The translations under genes and the position numbers were made by a program. This document shows positions 55,201-64,000 of a stretch of DNA of 64,000 bases, piece after piece. The notes under the pieces are model-generated. The model had not been told where the DNA came from. It saw only the letters and a program-made list of their open reading frames with translations, and ran no database searches. Source of the DNA: Ridgeia piscesae (taxonomy: Eukaryota; Annelida; Polychaeta; Sabellida; Siboglinidae); the NCBI GenBank assembly GCA_025642075.2, contig JAODUO010000132.1, positions 436,001-500,000 on the forward strand. The letters are read 5' to 3'. How positions within the stretch are numbered: the stretch's first letter is position 1; every line of letters starts with the position of its first letter.

Positions 55201-58200
55201 TGACAGTCAATGACAAATGGAACCTTGTTTCAACAAAAATCATCAACATTATGAAACACTATGTACCAGTCCGTCTTACAACTTCCAGATACAACCTTCC
55301 CTGGTTCAATAAAGACTTGAAAAAAATGTGCAAAAGAAAGAAACGATTATATAAGAAAGCAAAAATATCTAGAAATCCAGAAGACTGGCAAGAGTTTTGT
55401 AACATCAGGAAAGACATGCACAAACACCTTCGTTCTGCTAGACTGTCCTATATAAATCAATTCCTAACAACTGCAATAACAGACAAACCGAAAGCATTCT
55501 GGAGTTTCATTTCCAAACTTAGACAAGATAACCAGGGTATTGGGGACCTCAACATTGCGGGAAACATAATTAGCGATGACAAGCAAAAAGCAGAAGCCTT
55601 AGGCAATCAGTTCAAAAGTGTCTTCACATATGAAGGAAATTCCAAGCTGCCAAATCTGAATGACAGCCCACATGGAAAAATACCCGAATTAACAATTTCA
55701 CTTAAAGGAGTACATGACCAACTATCAAAAATTAACACCTCTAAATCGCAAGGACCAGATGGCATTCCACCATGGTTTCTAAACAGATATGCCTACCACC
55801 TAACACCAATAATACATGATATCTTCCAATCATCAGTTGACTCTGGTCAAGTCCCCAAAGCCTGGAACGAAGCAAACATAACAGCAATTTTCAAGAAAGG
55901 AAAAATCAAATAATAGTATTACTATATAATAATTATAATCTATAATATGCAGTGAAATTACACGCAAATTTTCTGGAATACTAATCAAATAATACCAAAA
56001 TTAAATGATACGCAATGCCCAAATTTCGCAAAGGGTCGGCAAAGAATACGCAAGTAAGTCGAAGCAAATCACAAAATTTCCCTAATGATGCATGAATAAT
56101 AACAAAATTATATATAATACACAAGTCGAAGATATCTCCCAACGTCAGGATGGATGATTTGGCCCATGTAGCTCGCCTACACACGTTGGCGGGGACTTGC
56201 AGGTATGGATGATTCATCCCATGTGAGCACAAGCACGCCGAACTTCAACGATTGCAGAAACGGATGATTCGGCCCAATGGGCTGAAACTGTTTTGGGCCG
56301 AATCATTCAGTTCCCCATGTTCCAGTGCTGTCAAGTACAAGGCACTGCTGGAACATTTCTAGAGAGGGAGCTCAGCATTTACTGTTTTGGCTGTTAGTTT
56401 CTTGTAGCTATATAAAGAAGGAGTGCCCATAGGCTTGTTTAAAATTATTGTTGCTGTACGGTCGCTATTCCAAGGATGACCTTGATAGGGAGATCCCCAT
56501 ATTTGATACAGATATCTCTGGCTTTTACTCTTCATAAACGCATTGTCCAAATTACATATTTTCAACTGAACAGATGAATATACATTTTATGTCACTCATA
56601 ACCTTTGACCCTCAGGACAACTACAATATGTTTGGCGTGACGTTCCACGCAGACGACCAGATCGTGCGGCCGCTGGAGGACCAGGGCCTGCGCCGTCTCT
56701 ACCCTCACAACTACGACCACCGGCGGGAACTGAAGAAGCTCAACCACTCAATCGTCATCAACTTCCTCGACCTCCTTGACATCCTCATCAAGCTGCCAGA
56801 CTCGCCGAAACGCACAGAGAAGATGGATGACTTGACTCTACTTTTCATCCACATCCACCATCTAATCAATGAGTTCCGTCCTCACCAGGTCAGTCGGTGC
56901 AAATCGGACGTTTCATATCGTACACTAAATTACACTTCATTGTTTCCCCTGCTACATGATGAATGATGTGGGCCACCTTGCTGTTTTTCTAAGCCACCTC
57001 GCTCAATATATGCAAGAATTGCCACCTTGTAGCTATTTCTTGCAATAAACATGTTTACATGTTGCTACCTTGTAGTTATGCATTTATTTTCTCTCTATTT
57101 CCCAGGGAATAGTTTAAGACATACATCATTTTGAAAGTAATTTAAAGAATATGTCTAAGTGGCCATGCCCCCAGATGCACATAGTGCATATCATGCATTT
57201 GGTGCTCGCTCAGCCCATCCTACCACCTCGCCCATCATTTTACTCAGGGCAAACAGTGCATTTCTGTGTTTTCCCTAGGAAAATGATGGACCCGGTGGTA
57301 GGGTGAGCTGAGCGAGCACTGAAGGTGTGATGTGGGGGTCTGAGGCATGCCCCCAGAATTATTCTTTAAACCAGCTTAAAAATGGTGCATTATGAAGTAT
57401 GGTTTAACCTATTCCCAGGCTGCTGTGTGGGGGAAAGAAATCAATCTGCAAATAAGCAATTTAGCATGTAATTGTGTTTGTAGCATTACTTGTAAGTATT
57501 CTTTGAATGTAGTGATATGGTGTCTTGGTGTTATGTAGTAAATTATTTACCTGTCGAGAAACATTTAGTTTCTCCATATATTTTGGAAGAAGGCTGTGAG
57601 AGACAGCTGAAATATACGAAGAAAACAAAAAAGTTTCTTAACAGATAAATAATTTACATCTACTACATACTTGTAAGTACCGGTAGTTAGCAGGGACACA
57701 GGAAATAGCTATGTGTGGCATATTTTGGGCAAGGTGGCTTAGAAAAACATCGAGATGGCCCACCTTGCTCGTTACATGGCAGGGGAAACACTGCACTTGT
57801 AAGTTGTAAAATCACATTGCTAGTCTGCACGCACATTGGAATTTTGCTATTTTTTGGATAATTATATTTAATAAAGTAATAAATACATTTTATTTATAAT
57901 TTTTATTATTTTCCTAAAATGTATACATTTTTTGAGATTGTTTCTAGGAATAAAATCAATGGTTTAATAATTTCTTTTCATTATAAGTGGTGATTTGATT
58001 GGAGTGGTGATTTGTTTTCATTCTAATTGCATTTTATTTTACTTATTTATTATTATTTTCTTTCACGAATTGCTCAATTGGTTTGTCCTTGTTAAATTTT
58101 CTTTTTTAAGACATTTTAAATATTTAGTAATTTTTTCTAGAAGTGATAAATTGATTGATGCTTTTAACCACATAACAACCCCTGGATGAGTAAATACTTT

Positions 58201-59400
58201 CTAGACAATTTATACAGCCGTTGCCAACCAGCTTGAATTTTACATGATGTCAAAGGTGCCATGTTGACAACAGAGAGAAAAAAATTGTGATAGCAGTGCA
58301 TAGCTTTAGCCAGAGACTCGTCCACCCATCATTTGTATGGGTAAAAACCGTTGTGGGCGGGTAAACATATGGGTGGACGGGTGGTGGATGGGTTAAAAAA
58401 TGAAGAAGCAAAAAAGGTCTTCCAAAACCAGATATTGTCAGTTACCCCGGTATGCCTCAAAAGTGAGTGTAAATGTTGTCGCATGTGTGTTTGTAGTTCA
58501 TTTTAGGTCATCAGACACATTTAAAGTTTGTAAACTGCCTTAACAGTTAACATCTATATGTCCACCAAAACATGTGACTGGCAATAATTTGGTCCTGCAT
58601 GAAGCCCTGTTGCAGTGACTGTGTAGAAATGAAGACATTTTCTCAGGTATGGTTTCCTCATAATCTGATAAAACATTAACATGGCCGCCAATGGGAAAAT
58701 CAACTGTGTTCTGTGCCCTGTAGTTTATTGACTGTTGCCATTGGAGTTGTCGGCAACGTTACTTCTGGCTCGTGAACGTAACTTAGATGTCACCAAGCAG
58801 AGTTTAGTACAAGCTGCTTGATTAGCCCAACAAATACATGACACAAATAGTGATGAAAATGCAGATATCTTGAAAGTATTACATACATTAATTTGCGAAA
58901 TAAAACATAAAATTCTGCTTCTTTCCCCTACCATTGACAGGACTGGAGTAGGTACTCTGGAATGTAAGATTACAAGAATATCAAGTATGTTATCCATGAC
59001 AACACTGGGGAAATTTCTTCAAATGAACAATGCTTTCTGCCCACGTAAACATGACATTGTGACAAACCTTTTCTACCCTCAGGCACGGGAGACTCTACGC
59101 GTCATGATGGAGGTACAGAAGAGACAACGCCTCGACACGGCCGAGCGATTCCGCAAGCATCTCGAGCATGTCCGAGAGCGGCTGCAGACCTGCTTCCAGT
59201 CGCTGCCCGACGACGTCAGCCTCGACTCGAAGCTGCTCATCAAGACTGAACCAATGGAGACATCAGATGACATGTCATCATCGAGTCACGTTGTTTCACT
59301 GATGCGAGGGACAAAGAGGGAGCTGGAGGATAATGGGGAGGAGGAGTCGATTCCCTCCCTGCAGGACCAGATGATGTGTGACATCATAGAAGGATTGTGA
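52151..59400 (+). CDS. MED7: Mediator complex subunit 7, 3 coding exons
   Basis: MED7 is a conserved subunit of the Mediator middle module and pairs with MED21 to bridge transcription factors and RNA polymerase II in the nucleus. Exons: 52151-52270 (40 codons), 56616-56888 (91 codons) and 59083-59400 (105 codons plus TGA), all phase 0, giving 236 aa (human 233). The N-terminal PPPMQY-like segment, YTDENI and APKPPPPIK are family hallmarks, followed by [69 protein letters not shown] and an acidic tail with KTEPME. Donors GTAAGA and GTCAGT, acceptors CCCTCAG and CTACCCTCAG. Intron 1 is enlarged by a 3.8-kb insertion and intron 2 carries a second element. Confidence 0.98.
53085..53520 (+). repeat. 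Two diverged copies of a LINE 5' leader module
   Basis: AACAGGCCTTTTCG(C/T)CTGTTTTAT, CAACA(G/A)ACGACTTTA and TTTTTAAACTAAGTGTA occur once near 53153-53220 and once near 53355-53500. Repeated leader units directly before the coding region look like the promoter monomers of some LINEs. Confidence 0.55.
53557..54633 (+). CDS. LINE ORF: 2A-like motif, two PHD-type fingers, start of endonuclease
   Basis: 358 codons. Residues 99-117 are a hydrophobic stretch ending GDIQLNPGP (109-117), a 2A-like ribosome-skipping motif (consensus D-V/I-E-x-N-P-G-P; Glu is Gln here). Two zinc fingers of PHD/RING-like spacing follow: C120, C123, C136, C139, H144, C147, C167, C170 and C174, C177, C190, C193, H198, C201, C221, C224. 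An Asn/Thr-rich linker leads to the start of an APE-type endonuclease ([10 protein letters not shown] about 284; ATESWL with catalytic Glu about 323). The frame breaks in a G run at 54586-54591, where one base appears lost, and ends 14 codons later. CR1/L2-type LINEs with PHD fingers and 2A motifs are known from invertebrates. Confidence 0.85.
   Translation: MASSHSRCIFKYSLFMFACLHIISRLNHEMKSFHNNTTETVYVNNKARKDTNSITTYYLYSPIWKTIAQLKCLKSNSSTGLLITPPPYKPKSNKTATKFTVLLCIILSGDIQLNPGPSKCNSCKKSLKSNSLTLTCNDCNKTVHIKCAGISRHEFNSTYRNLDTWHCSDCSAPCGICHRDVLNNHKAIQCDHCQKWIHTQCCAIDDNAYKQLIHSSCSWACPDCNNFNFTNSFFEDSEIQTENPFDPLNDNNHNSNETTTSSNNTTNNKKTYKQKNRPNFRCILINCQSIKNKAADIEVLNNLHNPDIISATESWLDPSVKNGEIFPEHFNVFRKDRETSTTGGGYSKYPKLISSQLI
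54634..55913 (+). pseudogene. LINE endonuclease continuation and RT start, 3'-truncated
   Basis: This continues the preceding frame after the G-run break; the long frame is open to 55913 (408 codons from an internal Met at 54687). It carries [20 protein letters not shown] (catalytic Asp/Asn) and [11 protein letters not shown] (catalytic Asp-His), so the endonuclease is otherwise complete. A basic linker and the first RT block follow ([29 protein letters not shown]). It then stops at an A-rich stretch, before NYRPIS and all palm motifs. LINE copies are usually 5'-truncated; losing the RT end is unusual. Same direction as MED7. Confidence 0.85.
56616..56888 (+). CDS. MED7: MED7 exon 2
   Basis: Starts after TTTGACCCTCAG with [14 protein letters not shown] and ends FRPHQ before GTCAGT. 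It carries most of the conserved MED7 fold. The adjacent stretch is GC-richer than the intron sequence around it. Confidence 0.98.
56933..57798. mobile_element. 856-bp inverted-repeat element in MED7 intron 2
   Basis: Element 56938-57793 is flanked by CACTT on both sides (56933-56937, 57794-57798). The ends are CATTGTTTCCCCTGC and, in reverse, CAGTGTTTCCCCTGC, followed by mirrored GTGGGCCACCTTGCTG and TTTTTCTAAGCCACCT. CAGTGTTTCCC is a typical hAT-like end, and a 5-bp duplication is known for some hATs. There is no transposase. A second inverted pair (57200-57240 against 57280-57322, GTGCTCGCTCAG and CTGAGCGAGCAC) forms a hairpin inside. Confidence 0.75.
57799..58293. other. MED7 intron 2, AT-rich, nothing recognised
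   Basis: Very AT-rich intron sequence; no exon or element is supported. Confidence 0.4.
58294..58605 (+). repeat. Dispersed 300-bp repeat, plus copy
   Basis: The fullest plus-strand copy of the family also seen at 40343-40640 (minus) and 41515-41680 (partial). The head has CGTCCACCCATCATTTG and GGGTGGACGGG words; the tail has TCCACCAAAACATGTGACTG and GGCAATAATTTGGTCCTGCA. No coding frame, and no inverted ends were found, so it may be a SINE- or MITE-like element of unknown type. Confidence 0.85.
59083..59400 (+). CDS. MED7: MED7 exon 3 (C-terminus)
   Basis: Starts after TTCTACCCTCAG with [17 protein letters not shown], followed by a coiled-coil-like segment, [16 protein letters not shown] and a C-terminal acidic tail ending IIEGL before TGA. 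Confidence 0.98.
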   Translation, partial: ARETLRVMMEVQKRQRLDTAERFRKHLEHVRERLQTCFQSLPDDVSLDSKLLIKTEPMETSDDMSSSSHVVSLMRGTKRELEDNGEEESIPSLQDQMMCDIIEGL

Positions 59401-60090
59401 CAGCAGGTGACATGGCAGTGTGACAGGTGACAGACACCTCAGAGAGGTGACACAGAACTTGACAGGGCTTGTTCAGGCCATCTGTAGACAAGTGACACTG
59501 ACAGACTGTGCCGATACATAGTAGAATGACCGGTGTCCAAATATAGTGACACTCCACAGAATGTGGTGACATGTGTCTGTGTCAAAACATGGCAACATAC
59601 TGTGGAACTTCGTGTCACAACACAGAGCTTGATGTCATACTGCAGAGTCCAGTGACCCTCCACATTGCTTGGTGACATACGATTATTATTGGTGACAAGC
59701 TGTGGAGCTTGGTGACGCACAAATGATCTTGGTTACACCCTGTGAAGTTTAATGACACTTTGTGGAGATTGGTGACACAGGGTGGAGTTTGGTGATATAC
59801 TAGAGATTGATGACACATTGTGAAGTTTGGTAAAAAAAAGTTTGGAGCTTAGGTGACACAACATGGAGCATTATGACACTGGAGCTTGGTGACACACTTT
59901 GGAGAAATCTTGATGACATTGCGGCAATTGGCAACACAATGTGGAGCTTGATGACACACTGTGCAGCTTGAGATCAGTGACATTGTGGAGCAGTGTCACA
60001 CATCTTGGTGACACATCATGGTGCCTCGACACACATTTTGGAGTCTGGTGACACATTGTGCAACCTGGTGACTCAGTGGAGCTTGGTGAC
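59401..60090 (+). repeat. Degenerate about 20-bp repeat from the MED7 stop onward
   Basis: Loose copies of a word like TGTGGAGCTTGGTGACACAC start within the first bases after the stop codon and probably form part of the MED7 3' UTR. Copies are very diverged. The polyadenylation site was not identified. Confidence 0.75.
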
Positions 60091-60841
60091 AAGCCATCGT
60101 GCTTTTTACCTTGGTGGTTCGCTGTCAGTTGTCCCATTATGGCTGTGTACATTACCGTGCAGCTACAGGGGATTACTAGAGAGTATTGTGGCCTACCTGT
60201 ATTTGCATGCACATGTTTACATAATGACATTAGTCTCAACAGTGTCAACACAAGGCTTGTATATACTGCTGGTCTCAACGACTGTGTCATGAACTACTGG
60301 TTTACACTCAGTGGAGGATGACGAACTTTGTGAATTTAAATAACATATATTGTTTGAAATGAATTTCAAGCAAACTGTCGTTTTAGACATAATGTGTTTG
60401 TATCATAGTGAATACAGAAGTATTTACCGAAGTGTGTTATAATTCAGTTGATGCTCTTTCTTCAGCTTGGTTTGAACAGCAATGTACCGGTGTATGTTGA
60501 TATAAATTCATATAAGGCTGGGGTTGAGAACAGAGCTGGGCTAGTCAGTGGATGTGTTGGGTGGAGCATTCAGGATTAGTTTAGCCCTTCCAATATTTTC
60601 CAAATGTTTTTGTTAATTGTTAAAGCAAAAATTTTATTATGTCATCAGTCTCATCACCCTGCCCACCCCCCCCCCCCATCTCCACAGAATGTTGTCCAGT
60701 AAATGAAATTCAACACTATTGTGCAGTTTAATAATGAATTAAGCTGGTTTATGGGCAAAAGGTTTGTTTTTATCAAACTGCAAAAAAAATGTGTATCATG
60801 ACTTTGACTTGCTGTTCTTCTTCTTGGTGACATGTCTTTCC
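60091..60841. other. MED7 3' flank, nothing recognised
   Basis: Unique-looking sequence with a C run at 60667-60678. No gene was found. Confidence 0.35.
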
Positions 60842-62262
60842 CAGGTGCTGGTGGTCATGGCCCTCCAAACCATGTGCAGTGTTGGTGGTCATGGCCCTCC
60901 AAACCACATGCAGTGTTGGTGGTCATGGCCCTCCAAACCACATGCAGTGTTGGTGGTCATGGCCCTCCAAACCACATGCAGTGTTGGTGGTCATGGCCCT
61001 CCAAACCACATGCAGTGTTGGTGGTCATGGCCCTCCAAACCACATGCAGTGTTGGTGGTCATGGCCCTCCAAACCACATGCAGTGCTGGTGGTCATGGCC
61101 CTCCAAACCACATGCAGTGTTGGTGGTCATGGCCCTCCAAACCATATGCAGTGTTGGTGGTCATGGCCCTCCAAACCACATGCAGTGTTGGTGGTCATGG
61201 CCCTCCAAACCACATGCAGTGTTGGTGGTCATGGCCCTCCAAACCACATGCAGTGTTGGTGGTCATGGCCCTCCAAACCACATGCAGTGTTGGTGGTCAT
61301 GGCCCTCCAAACCACATGCAGTGTTGGTGGTCATGGCCCTCCAAACCAATGCATGTTGGTGGTCAGGCCCTCCAAACCAGCGTGCTGTTGGTCAGGCCCT
61401 CCAAACCACTGCAGTGTGGTGGTCAGGCCCTCCAAACCACTGCAGTGTTGGTGGTCATGGCCCTCCAAACCACATGCAGTGTTGGTGGTCAGGCCCTCCA
61501 AACCACATGCAGTGTTGGTGGTCATGGCCCTCCAAACCACATGCAGTGTTGGTGGTCATGGCCCTCCAAACCACATGCAGTGTTGGTGGTCATGGCCCTC
61601 CAAACCACATGCAGTGTTGGTGGTCATGGCCCTCCAAACCACATGCAGTGTTGGTGGTCATGGCCCTCCAAACCACATGCAGTGTTGGTGGTCATGGCCC
61701 TCCAAACCACATGCAGTGTTGGTGGTCATGGCCCTCCAAACCACATGCAGTGTTGGTGGTCATGGCCCTCCAAACCACATGCAGTGTTGGTGGTCATGGC
61801 CCTCCAAACCACATGCAGTGTTGGTGGTCATGGCCCTCCAAACCACATGCAGTGTTGGTGGTCATGGCCCTCCAAACCACATGCAGTGTTGGTGGTCACG
61901 GCCCTCCAAACCACATGCAGTGTTGGTGGTCACGGCCCTCCAAACCACATGCAGTGTTGGTGGTCATGGCCCTCCAAACCACATGCAGTGTTGGTGGTCA
62001 TGGCCCTCCAAACCACATGCAGTGTTGGTGGTCATGGCCTCCAAACCACTGCAGTGTGGTGGTCAGCCCTCCAAACCACATGCAGTGTTGGTGGTCATGG
62101 CCCTCCAAACCACGTGCAGTGTTGGTGGTCATGGCCCTCCAAACCACATGCAGTGTTGGTGGTCATGGCCCTCCAAACCACATGCAGTGTTGGTGGTCAT
62201 GGTCCTCCAAACCACATGCAGTGCTTGGTGGTCATGGCCCTCCAAACCACATGCAGTGTTGG
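60842..62262 (+). repeat. 34-bp minisatellite, about 41 copies
   Basis: The unit starts GGTCATGGCCCTCCAAACCA and continues CATGCAGTGTTGGT. Most copies are identical; a block near 61340-61500 and one near 62030-62080 carry small deletions. As 34 is not a multiple of 3 and the plus strand lacks stops, three overlapping plus frames of 470-540 codons run through it, which are artefacts. Confidence 0.96.
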
Positions 62263-62439
62263 TGAACTTGTTCCACACCATCTTCACAGACTAGATGTTA
62301 CTTTTATTTGGTCTTTTCTCTTCAATCTTTCCTGTTGTTACTTGTTACTAGATATTTCAATTTTTTCTTTCTCATCATGCGCTTTATAAATCACACCTGA
62401 TACCTGGCATAACTTCTAATGCACGTATAATGATCTAAT

Positions 62440-62540
62440 GCCCATAATGAACAGCGATCAGGGGATAGGACACAGCCTTGCTTTACACCACAATTCAGTT
62501 CTATACATTTACTGATGTCATTCTCTATTTGTATTGCTGC
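62440..62540 (-). pseudogene. LINE RT scrap (GVKQGCVLSP motif)
   Basis: The minus strand reads DISKCIELNCGVKQGCVLSP, the conserved RT block between the two catalytic palm motifs. Nothing more of this copy is readable. Confidence 0.6.
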
Positions 62541-62629
62541 TGTTTATTGCCACTTGCCAGTATAGATTTCTCACAAATCTTAGATCGTTTCCACCCATGT
62601 TCAAACTCTCCAGTATTGGTGGCAAGGAT

Positions 62630-62760
62630 GAGAAACTAAATAGAACCATAAATTGCCAAAGAACAGTGTGGATTTGTAGAAGATAAAGTACAAATAATGC
62701 AATATACAGGAAGGACCCTGTGGGATATTTCAGTAGTCATATGTTCCACTGGGAATGTAG
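62630..62760 (+). pseudogene. LINE RT scrap (EQCGF motif), opposite strand
   Basis: The plus strand reads AKEQCGFVEDK, matching the RT block 3 motif (EQCGFRxxxxT). It faces the opposite way from the scrap at 62440-62540, so the two are an inverted rearrangement or separate insertions. Confidence 0.45.
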
Positions 62761-63111
62761 AGGATAAGTAAGTAATACAATCTATACCTTCACCCCCTCT
62801 CCCTCTGCCCCTCCCCCCTAATGAAAATGTATAGTAGGCATCCTATCTGTGTAGGGGCCGGTCTCATCCGGACTTTCAGATAACGCCATTATGTGTGTAG
62901 CCCAATCACGCCATTCCACAATTTCATTCTTGTACCCCTCCCTCGTGTCATGTGCACTCACTTAATTCTACTCGCTATATTGGACCCCGGGGTCCCGACC
63001 TACCAGGTAGAGACGGATTAAAACAAAAAAGGTCACTACAGAATTGTAATGTCAGTGTAGTACAAGGTTGTACAATTAAATTGCTAACAATAGGTGTAAG
63101 ACCATGGGAAC

Positions 63112-63773
63112 ATAGTGGTCAGGGTTCGGTTCAAATACGTATTTGAATACCAACATTTGGTGTATTTGAAAACCACAAAAGGGCGCGTATCTGATATTTG
63201 GTCTGAATTTGAAAATACAATCAAATACACATAAAAATTCTCATTTTACAAACAAAAGGTAAAGCACAGCCTGACATAAACTGGCGAGTCTAGACAGAAT
63301 ATTTTTCACATCTGTGGTATGGTCAATTATGAGCAGGCTTCACTGAGAAAATTGGCCTACAGTCAAGCTGTTCAAACATTAGTATCAATGAATGAAAGGG
63401 AAGCCAGTTCAGTTTATCTATAGCCATAAAGGTGCTTCAAAGAATCCTGCTGTGTAAACATCCTGAGCTTCCTCTAGTGCAGGAGAAGAACCACCCACTA
63501 GTTGGTACAGTAGTACAGATAAGGACAGTCTAGTAAACCTGTCTGCCAATTAGTCTACAGCAGTCAATCAAGCCAAAGACAAAATTCCACCCACTGTGAT
63601 ACACTTGAAGTATAACTGAAACATGGTCCATGTATTTCAATCGTATTTGAATCAAAAATGGCATTGTATTTGAATTGAAAATTTGAATTGAAATCTAGAA
63701 AGGCAATGTATTTGATTTGGCTGAGTTGTATTCGATCCCAAAATGTGTATTTGGACCCAACCCTGATAGGGGT
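63112..63773. mobile_element. 646-bp hAT-like non-autonomous element with 8-bp target duplication
   Basis: Element 63120-63765 begins CAGGGTTCGGTTCAAATACG and ends, read in reverse, CAGGGTTGGGTCCAAATACA. It is flanked by ATAGTGGT (63112-63119) and ATAGGGGT (63766-63773), which agree at 7 of 8 positions. CAGGG ends and 8-bp duplications are typical of hAT. The 450-bp core holds TAGTAAACCTGTCTGCCAA-like words of another dispersed repeat. No transposase. Confidence 0.8.
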
Positions 63774-64000
63774 CAGATCTAAAATAACACAGTTAACAAG
63801 TTTGCAACAATTTCAGAAAAGATCCATGTCGCTGTTACTTCTGTATTTATGAATAGTTATCACAAATGTCAGTCTTACTACAGTTACTGTGTGTTTTACT
63901 TTGGAAACGGCATAGACATGTCACATGACTTCTGCTGTGTTCCATCAACAGCAGCAGCAACTCACCAATCATGAAATTGTATCATGATGTAACTATTATC

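Larger units (their letters stand above)
52502..56323. mobile_element. 3.8-kb inverted-repeat element in MED7 intron 1
   Basis: Element 52510-56315 is flanked by the 8-bp direct repeat CATGTTCC (52502-52509 and 56316-56323). Both ends start GGG, and from position 10 inward share ATGATTCGGCCCAAAACAGT and the next bases TTCAGCCCA, in inverted orientation. Further GGATGATTCGGCCCA-like words lie inside both ends (52554, 56155, 56214, 56262), as subterminal repeats. No transposase was recognised; the cargo is a LINE part at 53.1-55.9 kb. An 8-bp duplication fits hAT, Merlin, P or Zisupton-type elements; the superfamily is open. Without it MED7 intron 1 would be about 530 bp. Confidence 0.8.

Noticed and set aside
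59439..60321. Several frames of 60-139 codons on both strands after MED7
   Set aside because: They follow the degenerate repeat in the presumed 3' UTR and have no independent support.
60764..62389. Plus-strand frames of 470-541 codons
   Set aside because: They are the 34-bp minisatellite in three frames; the unit dictates the sequence and no flanking gene structure fits.

Overview
This is eukaryotic, almost certainly marine-invertebrate DNA. It is AT-rich and intron-rich, and packed with microsatellites, minisatellites, SINEs, LINE fragments and short inverted-repeat transposons. The overall repeat flavour suggests a lophotrochozoan such as a mollusc, but that is an inference and no species can be named from the sequence. 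Two protein-coding genes can be rebuilt exon by exon with consistent splice phases.

The first is a TEC/BTK-family non-receptor tyrosine kinase on the minus strand. Its coding part runs from 49211 down to 21056 in 18 coding exons (2001 nt, 666 aa) with the order PH domain, BTK zinc motif, proline-rich linker, SH3, SH2, kinase. The second is MED7, the Mediator middle-module subunit, on the plus strand in 3 coding exons (52151-52270, 56616-56888, 59083-59400; 236 aa). The two genes are head to head, with about 1.4 kb between a probable non-coding first exon of the kinase (ending at 50606) and the MED7 start codon. They are unlikely to share a pathway; the arrangement may simply share a regulatory stretch.

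Layout. 0-21 kb holds no confident host gene. It has degenerate LINE reverse-transcriptase fragments (0.7-0.93, 2.64-3.63, 16.2-17.85, 19.6 kb), a large inverted repeat (arms 5.77-6.47 and 14.71-15.62 kb), small inverted-repeat elements at 8.9 and 9.45 kb, and a 2.1-kb AT-rich block of degenerate CTATAG repeats (10.5-12.6 kb). 21-50.7 kb is the kinase gene, whose introns carry many minisatellites, six of them directly abutting 3' splice sites. 50.7-59.4 kb is MED7. Its first intron holds a 3.8-kb element with terminal inverted repeats and an 8-bp target duplication, and that element contains a 3'-truncated LINE encoding a 2A-like motif, two PHD-type fingers and an APE-type endonuclease but almost no reverse transcriptase. 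59.4-64 kb has repeat arrays in and after the MED7 3' end, LINE scraps and a hAT-like non-autonomous element with an 8-bp target duplication.

The most interesting signals are: (1) the inverted-repeat element carrying the RT-less 2A-PHD-endonuclease LINE; (2) minisatellites that grew out of splice-acceptor/exon junctions of the kinase gene, twice copying the first codons of an exon; (3) an intron array of 3'-splice-site-like motifs; (4) a LINE tail directly behind the BTK-motif exon that stays in frame and would give a kinase-less protein if the intron were retained. No CRISPR array, rRNA or functional tRNA gene was seen.
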